Origin: Rhizobacter sp.
Lineage (GTDB): Bacteria; Pseudomonadota; Gammaproteobacteria; Burkholderiales; Burkholderiaceae_C
Reading direction: 5' to 3'
Length of the DNA: 11,848 bases
NCBI GenBank assembly: GCA_025359585.1
Contig: JANYFX010000666.1
Location: 1 to 11,848 of the forward strand
In this document: positions 5,781 to 11,848 of the stretch, piece after piece
Layout of the letters: each line of letters starts with the position of its first letter
Numbering within the stretch: the stretch's first letter is position 1
Program-made: the position numbers and the translations under genes
Notes under the pieces: generated by a model
What the model was told of the DNA's origin: nothing
Database searches by the model: none
The model's input: only the letters and a program-made list of their open reading frames with translations

Positions 5781-6587
5781 TCACTTCAACGAAGCGAGGC
5801 GCTCCCGGCCGGCCTGCGCGGCTTCCGATTTCGGGTAGTACTTGACCAGCTCCTCGATCGTGCGGCGCGCGGTCTTGGCGTCTTTCAGCTCGGCATAACA
5901 GTTGGCGATGGCGAGCAAAGCCTCGGGCGACTTCGGGTTCTCGGGCGACGCGCTCACGAGCGCGCGGAACGAGCCGATCGCGTCCTTGTACTGGCGCGAG
6001 CCGTACTGCGCGTTGCCGAGCCAGAACAGCGCCGAATCGCCGTAGCCGCTGGCCGGGTAGCGCTTGCGGAACGCCGAGAGCATCGTCGACGTGCGTTCGA
6101 AATCGCTCTTGCGCAGTGCCTCCATCGCCTCGTCGTACTGGCGCTTTTCTTCGGGCTCGACCACGAACTCGCGGCCTTCGAACGAGACCTTCTGCGGCTC
6201 CATCTTGCGAATGCGGTCGTCCACGCCGGCCTGCATGTCTTTCTGCAGCCGCTGCACTTCAGACAGGTCGCGCGCGAGCTGCTCGTTCTGGCCGCGCAGC
6301 TTGGCGTTGTCGCCGCGCAGCTGTTCGATCTGGTTGTTCAGGTCGAGCAGGCTGCGCTTGAGCGTGTTGATCTGCTCGGTGAGCAAGGCGGTTTGCTCGG
6401 CCGAGCGCGTGCGCTGCAACTCGTTGCCCTGCTCGATGCGCTGGCGCAGGTCGAGGATCGCCTTGCGCGCTTCGTCGTCGTCGAACAGGCCGGCGTGCGC
6501 CGGCGCCGCGAACAGCGCGGCGCCCAGGCACAGGCCGGTGAGCGCGCCCGAAAGAACACGCGGCAAACGCGACATCACCGCGCCCAT
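5781..6587 (-). CDS. cpoB: Cell division coordinator CpoB (YbgF), Tol-Pal associated
   Basis: A periplasmic TolA-binding protein that coordinates outer-membrane constriction with PBP1b peptidoglycan synthesis in E. coli. A signal peptide runs to PAHA, with cleavage before GLFDDDEA. A long coiled coil follows (about 38-125, with LRQRIEQG, LLDLNNQIEQLRG and NAKLRGQNEQLARDL), the trimerisation part. A TPR domain ends the protein (about 145-268: DSALFWLGNAQYGSRQYKDAI, ALLAIANCYAELKDAKTA). I use the ATG at 6587, which overlaps the pal stop (TGATG). A GTG one codon earlier and an ATG at 6575 are alternatives that leave the same mature protein. It is the last gene of the tolB-pal-cpoB run. Confidence 0.93.
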   Translation of the reverse strand: MGAVMSRLPRVLSGALTGLCLGAALFAAPAHAGLFDDDEARKAILDLRQRIEQGNELQRTRSAEQTALLTEQINTLKRSLLDLNNQIEQLRGDNAKLRGQNEQLARDLSEVQRLQKDMQAGVDDRIRKMEPQKVSFEGREFVVEPEEKRQYDEAMEALRKSDFERTSTMLSAFRKRYPASGYGDSALFWLGNAQYGSRQYKDAIGSFRALVSASPENPKSPEALLAIANCYAELKDAKTARRTIEELVKYYPKSEAAQAGRERLASLK

Positions 6588-7150
6588 CACTTGTAGTTGA
6601 GTTCGGCGCGGCGGTTCTTGGCCCAGGCCGCTTCGTCGCTGCCTTGCACGGCCGGGCGCTCCTTGCCGAAGCTCACGGCCTCGACCTGGGCGTCGGTGGC
6701 GCCGAGCAGTGTCATCGAGCGGGCCACGACCTCGGCGCGTTTCTGGCCGAGCGCCAGGTTGTATTCGCGCCCGCCGCGTTCGTCGGTGTGGCCTTCGATC
6801 GCCAGGCGCTTCTTGCGGTCGGCCGACAAGGCCTTGGCATAAGCGTCGACCGTGGGGCGGTACTCGTCTTTCAGCGCGAAGCTGTCGAAGTCGAAATAGA
6901 CGACGCGGCCCATGCCCGCGTCATTGGCGCTCTTGCTCAGGTCGACCGGCGTGACCGCGCTCTGGCTCGTGCCCGCCGTGTTGGCGCCGCTGCTGCCCGC
7001 AGAGCCGGCACTGCTGCCGGTGCGCGACTCGACCGGCACCGGCGTGTCGAGCTTGGTGGTGGAGCAGCCGGCCACGGTGGCCAGTGCAGCGGCCGCCAGC
7101 AGGGTCAGCACAGCGCGGTGGCTGGAGAGCGATTGTTTGATGTTGTTCAT
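6587..7150 (-). CDS. pal: Peptidoglycan-associated lipoprotein Pal
   Basis: An outer-membrane lipoprotein of the Tol-Pal system that binds peptidoglycan and TolB. The signal peptide ends in a lipobox TVAGC, with lipidated Cys29. A Ser/Gly/Ala-rich linker follows (about 40-65), then the OmpA-like domain from about residue 82, including YFDFDSFALKDEY, the HTDERG motif at 121-126 and NRRAELNYK at the end. The length of 187 aa is normal. The ATG at 7150 has GAGGA about 9 nt upstream. It lies 24 bp after tolB and its stop overlaps cpoB. The function assignment is firm. Confidence 0.96.
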   Translation of the reverse strand: MNNIKQSLSSHRAVLTLLAAAALATVAGCSTTKLDTPVPVESRTGSSAGSAGSSGANTAGTSQSAVTPVDLSKSANDAGMGRVVYFDFDSFALKDEYRPTVDAYAKALSADRKKRLAIEGHTDERGGREYNLALGQKRAEVVARSMTLLGATDAQVEAVSFGKERPAVQGSDEAAWAKNRRAELNYK

Positions 7151-7174
7151 GGGTTCATCCTCGTCGTTGAAACT

Positions 7175-8473
7175 TTAACGGCCGTACGGGCCCCAGACGG
7201 GCTCACGCACATCGGCCGTCGTGGAAATGAGCCTCGCCTTGATCTTGCCATCGAGCGTGGTCGTCATCAACACATCGCGCCCCTGGGCACGCGATGCGTA
7301 GATGATGAGCCTGCCGTTCGGCGCGAAGCTCGGGCTCTCGTCGTCGTTGGTGTCGGTCAGCGCCACGGGCTGGGCGCTGCCGCTCAGGTCGAGCGTGTAC
7401 AGGCGGTAGCCGCCGCCCTGGCGCGAGATGTAGGCCAGCGTGCGCCCGTCGGGGCTGATCGCCGGGCTGATGTTGTAGGCGCCGCTGAAGGTGATGCGCT
7501 CGACGTTGCCGCCGCTCACGCTGGTGCGGTAGACCTGCGGGCCGCCGCCCCGGTCGCTCACGAAGTAGATGCCGCGGCCATCGGGCGCGAACGCGGGTTC
7601 GGTGTCGATCGCGTTGCTCGTGGTCAGGCGGCGCACATTGCCGCCATTGCGATCCATCAGGTAGAGCTGCGAGCCGGTGTCGCGCGAGAGCGTCAGCGCC
7701 AGCGTCTGGCCGTCGGGCGACCAGGCCGGTGCGCTGTTCGAGCCGCGAAAGTTCGCCAGCTCGCGACGCGCGCCGCTGGCGGTGTCTTGCACATAGACGA
7801 CGGCCTTCTGCTTCTCGAACGACACGTAGGCGAGCTGCTTGCCGTCGGGCGACCAGGCCGGCGAGATGATGGGCTCGGGGCTGCTCAGCGCCACCTGCCC
7901 GCCTTCGCCGTCGCTGTCGGCCACGCGCAGCGTGAAGCGGCCGCCACCTTTGGTGACGTAGGCGATGCGGGTCGAGAACACGCCCTTGTCGCCGGTGAGT
8001 TTTTCGTAGATGAAGTCGGCGATGCGGTGCGCCGCCAGGCGCAGGTCGCTCACGTCGACGGCCTGGCTCTGGCCGCCGATCTCCGTGCCCTTGACCACGT
8101 CCCACAACTTGAAGCGCACATCGAAGCGGCCGTCGGCCAGACGGCCGATCGAGCCGGCAACGAGCGCGTCGGCCGCGCGGCTGCGCCATTCGGTCATCAC
8201 GGGGCGGGCGGCTTCGTCGAGCGCGCCGGGTGCATCGATGCTGCGGAACACACCGCTGCGCTCGAGGTCGGCACGCACGATGGCCGAGAGCGACAACGAC
8301 GGCGTGGCGCGCTCTTCGTCGCGGAACTTGACGATCGCGATCGGCACCTGCGTGGCGCCCACGCCGGAGATCTCGACCCGGAACTGGGCCCAGGCCGGCA
8401 GCGCGGCGCTGGCGATGACAAGGCCGGCGCCGGCGGCGCCGTGGGTGCGGATGAACTGGCGTCTGTTGAGCAT
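7175..8473 (-). CDS. tolB: Tol-Pal system protein TolB with a twin-arginine-like signal
   Basis: A periplasmic beta-propeller that links Pal and the TolQRA motor. The 432 residues match E. coli TolB (430). After an N-terminal alpha/beta domain come repeated propeller blades with the SPDG signature: SPAWSPDGKQLAYVS, APAWSPDGQTLALT, EPAFAPDGRGIYFVSD, SPAISPDGRTLAYIS and SPSFAPNGRLIIYAS. The frame is open to 8656, but the ATG at 8473 gives a proper signal peptide and has GAGAAG just upstream. That signal, MLNRRQFIRTHGAAGAG..., carries a twin arginine followed by a weakly hydrophobic, Gly/Ala-rich core with likely cleavage at AWA/QF. This looks more like Tat than Sec export. It lies 32 bp after the glycosyltransferase gene; tolQ, tolR and tolA are not adjacent. 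Confidence 0.96.
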   Translation of the reverse strand: MLNRRQFIRTHGAAGAGLVIASAALPAWAQFRVEISGVGATQVPIAIVKFRDEERATPSLSLSAIVRADLERSGVFRSIDAPGALDEAARPVMTEWRSRAADALVAGSIGRLADGRFDVRFKLWDVVKGTEIGGQSQAVDVSDLRLAAHRIADFIYEKLTGDKGVFSTRIAYVTKGGGRFTLRVADSDGEGGQVALSSPEPIISPAWSPDGKQLAYVSFEKQKAVVYVQDTASGARRELANFRGSNSAPAWSPDGQTLALTLSRDTGSQLYLMDRNGGNVRRLTTSNAIDTEPAFAPDGRGIYFVSDRGGGPQVYRTSVSGGNVERITFSGAYNISPAISPDGRTLAYISRQGGGYRLYTLDLSGSAQPVALTDTNDDESPSFAPNGRLIIYASRAQGRDVLMTTTLDGKIKARLISTTADVREPVWGPYGR

Positions 8474-8505
8474 GACTTCTCGTGATCCGGTTTTTTGCGC
8501 TTGGT

Positions 8506-9321
8506 TCAATCGAATGGCGGTTTGGGTGGGTTCGTCAGCAAACCCATTTTCAGATAGCGGTACCAGGTGCCCTCGGCCACGTAGAGGGCCAGCACGAAGC
8601 CGAGCCGCCCGTCGAGAAAGCCGCGCCGCACCCCATAACAGCGCACGAACGCCCACAGGGCATGCGTCAGCGCGGCCACGAAACCACCGCGCCCGCCGGC
8701 GTTCACCTTGTCGAGCGCACGCCCGCTGCTGTAGAGGTTCATCTTGTCGATCGCCCCTTCGAGCGTGGGCATGCTGTCGTGCAGCAAGTCGCCATCAAGC
8801 CTGCCGGTCGGCCCGCTGACCATCAGCCGTTCGTGCACGAGGTCGTCGGAGAAGCGGCCGCGCTCGCGCAGGAACAGGCGCAACACGCGATCCGGGTGCC
8901 AGTCGCCATGGCGCATCCACTGGCCGCAGAAGTTCGACAGACGTGACAGTTCATAGCCCGCGAGCTTGCCACGGTCTGCGTGTGATTCGACGTGTGGAAC
9001 GTGACCGGATGTCTCTGCATCCACGACCGCTCGGATGCGTCGGCCCAGCTCGGGCGTGACGCGCTCGTCGGCATCGATGCTCAGCACCCAGCGCCCACGC
9101 GCGGCGGCGAGCGCCCGGTTCTTCTGCACGCCGAAGCCGGGCCAGTCGTCGGTGGTGATCACGGTGGCGCCATGCTGACGCGCGATCTGAGCGGTGGCAT
9201 CGGTGCTGCCAGCATCGACCACGACCCACTCGTCGGCGAACGCGACCGAAGCCAGGCAGCCGGCCACGTTGGCGGCTTCGTTCTTGGTGATCAGGATGAC
9301 CGAGAGCAGGGGTGGGCTCAT
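8506..9321 (-). CDS. Family 2 glycosyltransferase, WaaE/LgtF-like (LPS core)
   Basis: A 271-aa GT-A fold enzyme. It opens with LLSVILITKNEAANVAGCL and continues with VVVDAGSTDAT (about 34-43), WPGFGVQKNRAL and the metal-binding DAD of SIDADERV at 83-85. This is the pattern of the WaaE/KdtX and LgtF beta-1,4-glucosyltransferases that add glucose to inner-core heptose. RLSNFCGQWMRHGDWHPDRVLRLF and VHERL are typical acceptor-side motifs. The C-terminal part has hydrophobic stretches (VAALTHALWAFV, LGFVLALYVAEG) that may sit on the inner membrane. The frame continues far upstream only as antisense of the ABC gene; ATG 9321 gives the normal N-terminus. It is divergent from an msbA-like flippase gene, fitting LPS assembly. 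The exact sugar and linkage are inferred. Confidence 0.9.
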   Translation of the reverse strand: MSPPLLSVILITKNEAANVAGCLASVAFADEWVVVDAGSTDATAQIARQHGATVITTDDWPGFGVQKNRALAAARGRWVLSIDADERVTPELGRRIRAVVDAETSGHVPHVESHADRGKLAGYELSRLSNFCGQWMRHGDWHPDRVLRLFLRERGRFSDDLVHERLMVSGPTGRLDGDLLHDSMPTLEGAIDKMNLYSSGRALDKVNAGGRGGFVAALTHALWAFVRCYGVRRGFLDGRLGFVLALYVAEGTWYRYLKMGLLTNPPKPPFD

Positions 9322-9347
9322 GCAGCGCGGAGAGTCGAGGCTCGGAG

Positions 9348-9379
9348 ATTGTAGGGACGCCCCGTGCCACCCCGATAAT
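9348..9379. promoter_or_regulatory. Divergent promoter region between glycosyltransferase and msbA
   Basis: The 66-bp gap between the two divergent starts holds two -10-like boxes. On the minus strand, TACAAT (9353-9348) lies 26 nt before the glycosyltransferase ATG. On the plus strand, GATAAT (9374-9379) lies 8 nt before the msbA ATG. Each overlaps a -35-like hexamer for the other direction (TTGTAG 9349-9354 on plus, TTATCG on minus), with 19-nt spacing, longer than ideal. If real, the two promoters exclude each other and the msbA transcript has almost no leader. Confidence 0.4.
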
Positions 9380-9387
9380 GCCGCTCC

Positions 9388-11124
9388 ATGACCGCCCCCG
9401 AGCTGCCTTTCAAAGCGCGCCTGCTGCGCATTGCGCCCTACTTCAAGGGCAGCCGTTTCGGCTTCATCCTCGCCTTTGCCGGTGCGGCCGTCGGCGCGGC
9501 CACCGAGCCGGCCATTCCGCAGTTGCTCAAACAACTGCTCGACACCGGTTTCCAGGCCGGCAAGCTGCCGCTGTGGCTGGTGCCGGTCGCCATCATCGGC
9601 CTGTTCGCGCTGCGCGGCGTGGCGGGTTTCATCGCCCAGTACGGGCTGGCCTGGGCCGCGAACCGCGGCACGCTGGCCTTGCGCCAGGCCATGTTCGAGC
9701 GGCTGCTCGACGCGCAACCAGCGGTCTTCAGCCAGCACACCGCCAGCAGCCTCGTCAACACGCTGAGCTTCGAGATCCAGGGCGGTGCCAACCAGCTCGT
9801 GTACTCGGTGCAGTCGCTGGTGCGTGACTCGCTCACCGTCGTCGCCCTCCTCTTCTATCTGCTGTGGCAGAACTGGCAGCTCACGCTCTTCGTCGGTGTG
9901 TTGTTCCCGGCGGTGGCGGTGGTGATGCGCGTGCTCAGCAAGCGCCTGCACCGCCTCACGGTCGAAAGCCAGAAAGCCACCGACGAGCTCGCCTACGTGG
10001 TCGAAGAAAACGTGCTCGCGTGGCGCAGCGTGCGCCTGCATGCGGGCGAGCCGGCGCAGGCCGCGCGCTTCGGCCGCGTCAGCGACGTGCTGCGGCGCCT
10101 GTCGATGAAGTCGGTGGTGGCCGCGGCCACGATGACGCCGATCACTCAGGTGCTGGCGGCCTGTGCGCTCTCTGCCGTGATCGTGGTGGCGCTGTGGCAA
10201 AGCGGCCAGAGCGGCGGCTCGGTCGGGGGCTTCGTCTCGTTCGTCACCGCGATGCTGATGATGGTCGCGCCGATGAAACATCTGTCGGAAGTGGCCGGGC
10301 CGATCACGCGTGGTATGGCCTCGATGGACCGTGGCGTGTCGCTGATCGAAAACGCGCCGCGCGAAGTCGGCGGCAATTACGCACCCGAGCGCTGCACCGG
10401 CCACATCGAGATGCGCTGGGTCACGCTGCGTTACCGCGAAGACCAGGCGCCGGCACTCGACGCCGTGACGCTCGAACTCAAACCGGGCGAAACCGTGGCC
10501 TTGGTCGGGCCTTCGGGCGCAGGCAAGACCACGCTCGTGAACCTGCTGCCGCGCTTTCTGGAACCGACCTCGGGCGCGGTGTTTCTCGACGGCCACGCGC
10601 TGCCGGAATGGAGCGTGGCGGCGCTGCGCCAGCAGTTCGCGATGGTGAGCCAAGACGTTGTGCTGTTCAACGATACCGTCGTCGCCAACGTGGCGCTCGG
10701 CGCCGAACCCGACCGCGAGCGGGTGCGCGAAGCGCTGCGCGGCGCCAACCTCGCGGCCTTCACCGACACCCTGCCCTTCGGCATCGACACCGTCATCGGC
10801 CACAACGGCGGCGAGCTCTCGGGCGGCCAGCGCCAGCGCCTGGCGATCGCCCGTGCGATCTACAAGAACGCGCCGGTGTTGATCCTCGACGAAGCGACCT
10901 CGGCGCTCGACTCGGAATCGGAGCGCCTCGTGCAGCAGGCGCTCGAAACGCTGATGAAGGGCCGCACCAGCCTCGTGATCGCGCACCGGCTGTCGACCAT
11001 CGAGCGCGCCGACCGCATCATCGCGCTCGACGGTGGGCGTGTGATCGAAACCGGCAGCCACGCCGAGCTGCTCGCCCACGGCGGTTTGTACGCGCGGCTG
11101 CACGCACTTCAATTCAGGAGTTAG
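9388..11124 (+). CDS. msbA: MsbA-type lipid A export ABC transporter (permease-ATPase fusion)
   Basis: A 578-aa half-transporter, close to MsbA length (582 in E. coli), that flips lipid A-core across the inner membrane as a homodimer. The membrane domain covers about residues 20-310 with helices near 23-42, 62-82, 147-180 and 250-296. The ATPase has Walker A GPSGAGKTT at 374-382, Q-loop Gln422 (MVSQDVVLF), signature LSGGQ at 477-481, Walker B VLILDEA at 497-503 with catalytic Glu502, and H-loop His533 (IAHRLSTIERAD). All are intact. The ATG at 9388 has no clear ribosome-binding site and follows a -10-like GATAAT by 8 nt. It is followed 3 bp later by the peroxidase-related gene. Neighbouring core glycosyltransferase supports a lipid A role, although generic lipid/multidrug exporters share these motifs. 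Confidence 0.9.
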   Translation: MTAPELPFKARLLRIAPYFKGSRFGFILAFAGAAVGAATEPAIPQLLKQLLDTGFQAGKLPLWLVPVAIIGLFALRGVAGFIAQYGLAWAANRGTLALRQAMFERLLDAQPAVFSQHTASSLVNTLSFEIQGGANQLVYSVQSLVRDSLTVVALLFYLLWQNWQLTLFVGVLFPAVAVVMRVLSKRLHRLTVESQKATDELAYVVEENVLAWRSVRLHAGEPAQAARFGRVSDVLRRLSMKSVVAAATMTPITQVLAACALSAVIVVALWQSGQSGGSVGGFVSFVTAMLMMVAPMKHLSEVAGPITRGMASMDRGVSLIENAPREVGGNYAPERCTGHIEMRWVTLRYREDQAPALDAVTLELKPGETVALVGPSGAGKTTLVNLLPRFLEPTSGAVFLDGHALPEWSVAALRQQFAMVSQDVVLFNDTVVANVALGAEPDRERVREALRGANLAAFTDTLPFGIDTVIGHNGGELSGGQRQRLAIARAIYKNAPVLILDEATSALDSESERLVQQALETLMKGRTSLVIAHRLSTIERADRIIALDGGRVIETGSHAELLAHGGLYARLHALQFRS

Positions 11125-11127
11125 GCC

Positions 11128-11712
11128 ATGAGCATCCCAGCGCCCCGTTTCCCGTTCCCGGCCATCGAGAACCTGCCCGAAGACTTGCGCAACAAGATCC
11201 TCGAAGTGCAGGAAAAGGCCGGCTTCGTGCCGAACGTGTTCTTCGCCTTCGCGCGCCGGCCCGACGAGTTCCGCGCGTTCTTCGCATACCACGACGCGCT
11301 GCTGCTGCGCGAGTCGGGCCTGTCCAAAGGCGAGAAGGAAATGATCATCGTCGCCACCAGCGGCGCCAACGGCTGCCTGTACTGCGTGGTGGCGCACGGC
11401 GCCATCCTGCGCATCTACGAGAAGAATCCGCTGATCGCCGACCAGCTCGCGGTCAACTACCTGAAGGCCGACATCACGCCGCGCCAGAAGGCGATGCTCG
11501 GCTTCGCGATGAAGGTCTGCAACGCGTCCTACGCACTCGGTGATGAAGATTTCGCGGCGTTGCACGAACACGGCTTCGCCGACGAAGACGCCTGGGACAT
11601 CGCCGGCATCACCGCGCTCTTCGGCCTGTCGAACCGCATGGCCAACTTCAGCGGCATGCGCCCGAACGACGAGTTCTATCTGATGGGCCGCGTGCCCAAA
11701 GCCAAGAAGTGA
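11128..11712 (+). CDS. AhpD-like peroxidase-related protein (carboxymuconolactone decarboxylase family)
   Basis: A 194-aa protein of the alkylhydroperoxidase/CMD family, peroxidase-related branch. The catalytic pattern is present: Glu71 in GEKEMIIVATSGANG, then Cys83 and Cys86 in CLYCVVAHG, and His90. The Glu-to-Cys distance of 12 equals that of AhpD (Glu118, Cys130, Cys133, His137). This predicts a cytoplasmic thiol-dependent peroxidase or related redox activity; the physiological substrate is unknown. AGGAG upstream, inside the end of msbA, suits the ATG at 11128. It lies 3 bp after msbA and its stop overlaps the next gene's GTG, so the three genes are probably one operon. The link to lipid export is not understood. 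Confidence 0.9.
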   Translation: MSIPAPRFPFPAIENLPEDLRNKILEVQEKAGFVPNVFFAFARRPDEFRAFFAYHDALLLRESGLSKGEKEMIIVATSGANGCLYCVVAHGAILRIYEKNPLIADQLAVNYLKADITPRQKAMLGFAMKVCNASYALGDEDFAALHEHGFADEDAWDIAGITALFGLSNRMANFSGMRPNDEFYLMGRVPKAKK

Positions 11713-11848
11713 GCGGGCCAGCTGCGGCGGCTTTCGAGCGCCACCTCGACCTGGGCTGCGGCACCACGCCGCGCAACCCTTATGGCAAACGCGCGCTCTA
11801 CGGCGTGGACTTGCGCCGGCTCGAATCGAACGCGCAGTTCGAGTTCGC
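11709..11848 (+). CDS. Class I SAM-dependent methyltransferase, partial (N-terminus)
   Basis: The frame begins at GTG 11709, overlapping the previous stop (GTGA), and is open to the right edge. The 46 visible residues include HLDLGCGTTPRNPYG, which is methyltransferase motif I (DLGCG, AdoMet-binding loop), and GVDLRR, the acidic end of strand 2. This suits a methyltransferase domain of the type often found among polysaccharide or LPS genes. The acceptor cannot be judged from this fragment. It appears to be the third gene of the msbA operon. Confidence 0.75.
   Translation, partial: MSGPAAAAFERHLDLGCGTTPRNPYGKRALYGVDLRRLESNAQFEF

Noticed and set aside
4062..6596. Long plus-strand open frame (844 codons) opposite tcdA, the permease and cpoB
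   Set aside because: It is antisense to three well-identified genes, with shadow-like His/Arg/Ala-rich composition and no domain.
6644..8485. Plus-strand open frame (613 codons) opposite pal and tolB
   Set aside because: It is antisense to two firmly identified genes and shows no recognisable motif.
8474..8656. 61-codon upstream extension of tolB
   Set aside because: It would overlap the glycosyltransferase gene and hide the signal peptide. ATG 8473 gives the normal TolB length.
8506..11571. Very long minus-strand open frame (1021 codons) crossing the glycosyltransferase and msbA
   Set aside because: Only the last 271 codons match a family. The rest is antisense to msbA and the peroxidase-related gene, with Arg/His/Gln-rich composition typical of GC-rich shadow frames.

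Overview
The window is high-GC DNA with the gene order and protein types of a betaproteobacterium. The Tol-Pal proteins, MsbA, TcdA and YeeE read like Burkholderiales homologues (Rubrivivax/Methylibium/Comamonadaceae type), but I cannot name the genus from sequence alone. It joins two kinds of DNA: an accessory integrative element (about 1-3600) and a conserved chromosomal backbone (about 3608-11848).

Accessory part, all on the minus strand. Reading from the tRNA side: a 190-aa unknown protein, a tyrosine integrase and a 131-aa unknown protein, joined by two 4-base ATGA overlaps. A 97-bp gap follows. Then come an 81-aa small protein, a 66-aa small protein, a possible 59-aa ORF and a RepA/RecA-like AAA ATPase that runs off the left edge. 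These four are joined by three successive GTGA overlaps. The last two junctions lie in or beside 30-bp repeats that can form hairpins. This is the integrase end of an island, prophage remnant or mobilizable element sitting beside the 3' end of a tRNA-Lys gene. Its other end is not in the window.

Backbone part. Two tRNA-Lys genes (anticodons TTT and CTT) lie in tandem on the minus strand, with a clear TATAAT box upstream and a hairpin terminator downstream. Next on the same strand are tcdA (ct6A37 dehydratase, which acts on ANN-decoding tRNAs such as tRNA-Lys) and, 3 bp before it, a YeeE/TsuA-type thiosulfate permease. Then come cpoB, pal and tolB (Tol-Pal envelope system) and, upstream of tolB, a WaaE/LgtF-like family 2 glycosyltransferase. 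A 66-bp divergent promoter region separates this from a plus-strand operon: an MsbA-type lipid A flippase, an AhpD-like peroxidase-related protein and the start of a class I methyltransferase.

The backbone genes share envelope themes: LPS export and core assembly around 8.5-11.1 kb, and outer-membrane/peptidoglycan linkage around 5.8-8.5 kb. The sulfur transporter and tRNA-modification genes sit directly next to substrate tRNAs. I saw no CRISPR array, insertion sequence or rRNA. I did not find a clearly new system. The points most worth a second look are the hairpin repeats that bury the AAA ATPase start codon, the integrase sandwiched between two overlapping unknown genes, and the tcdA/YeeE/tRNA-Lys grouping.
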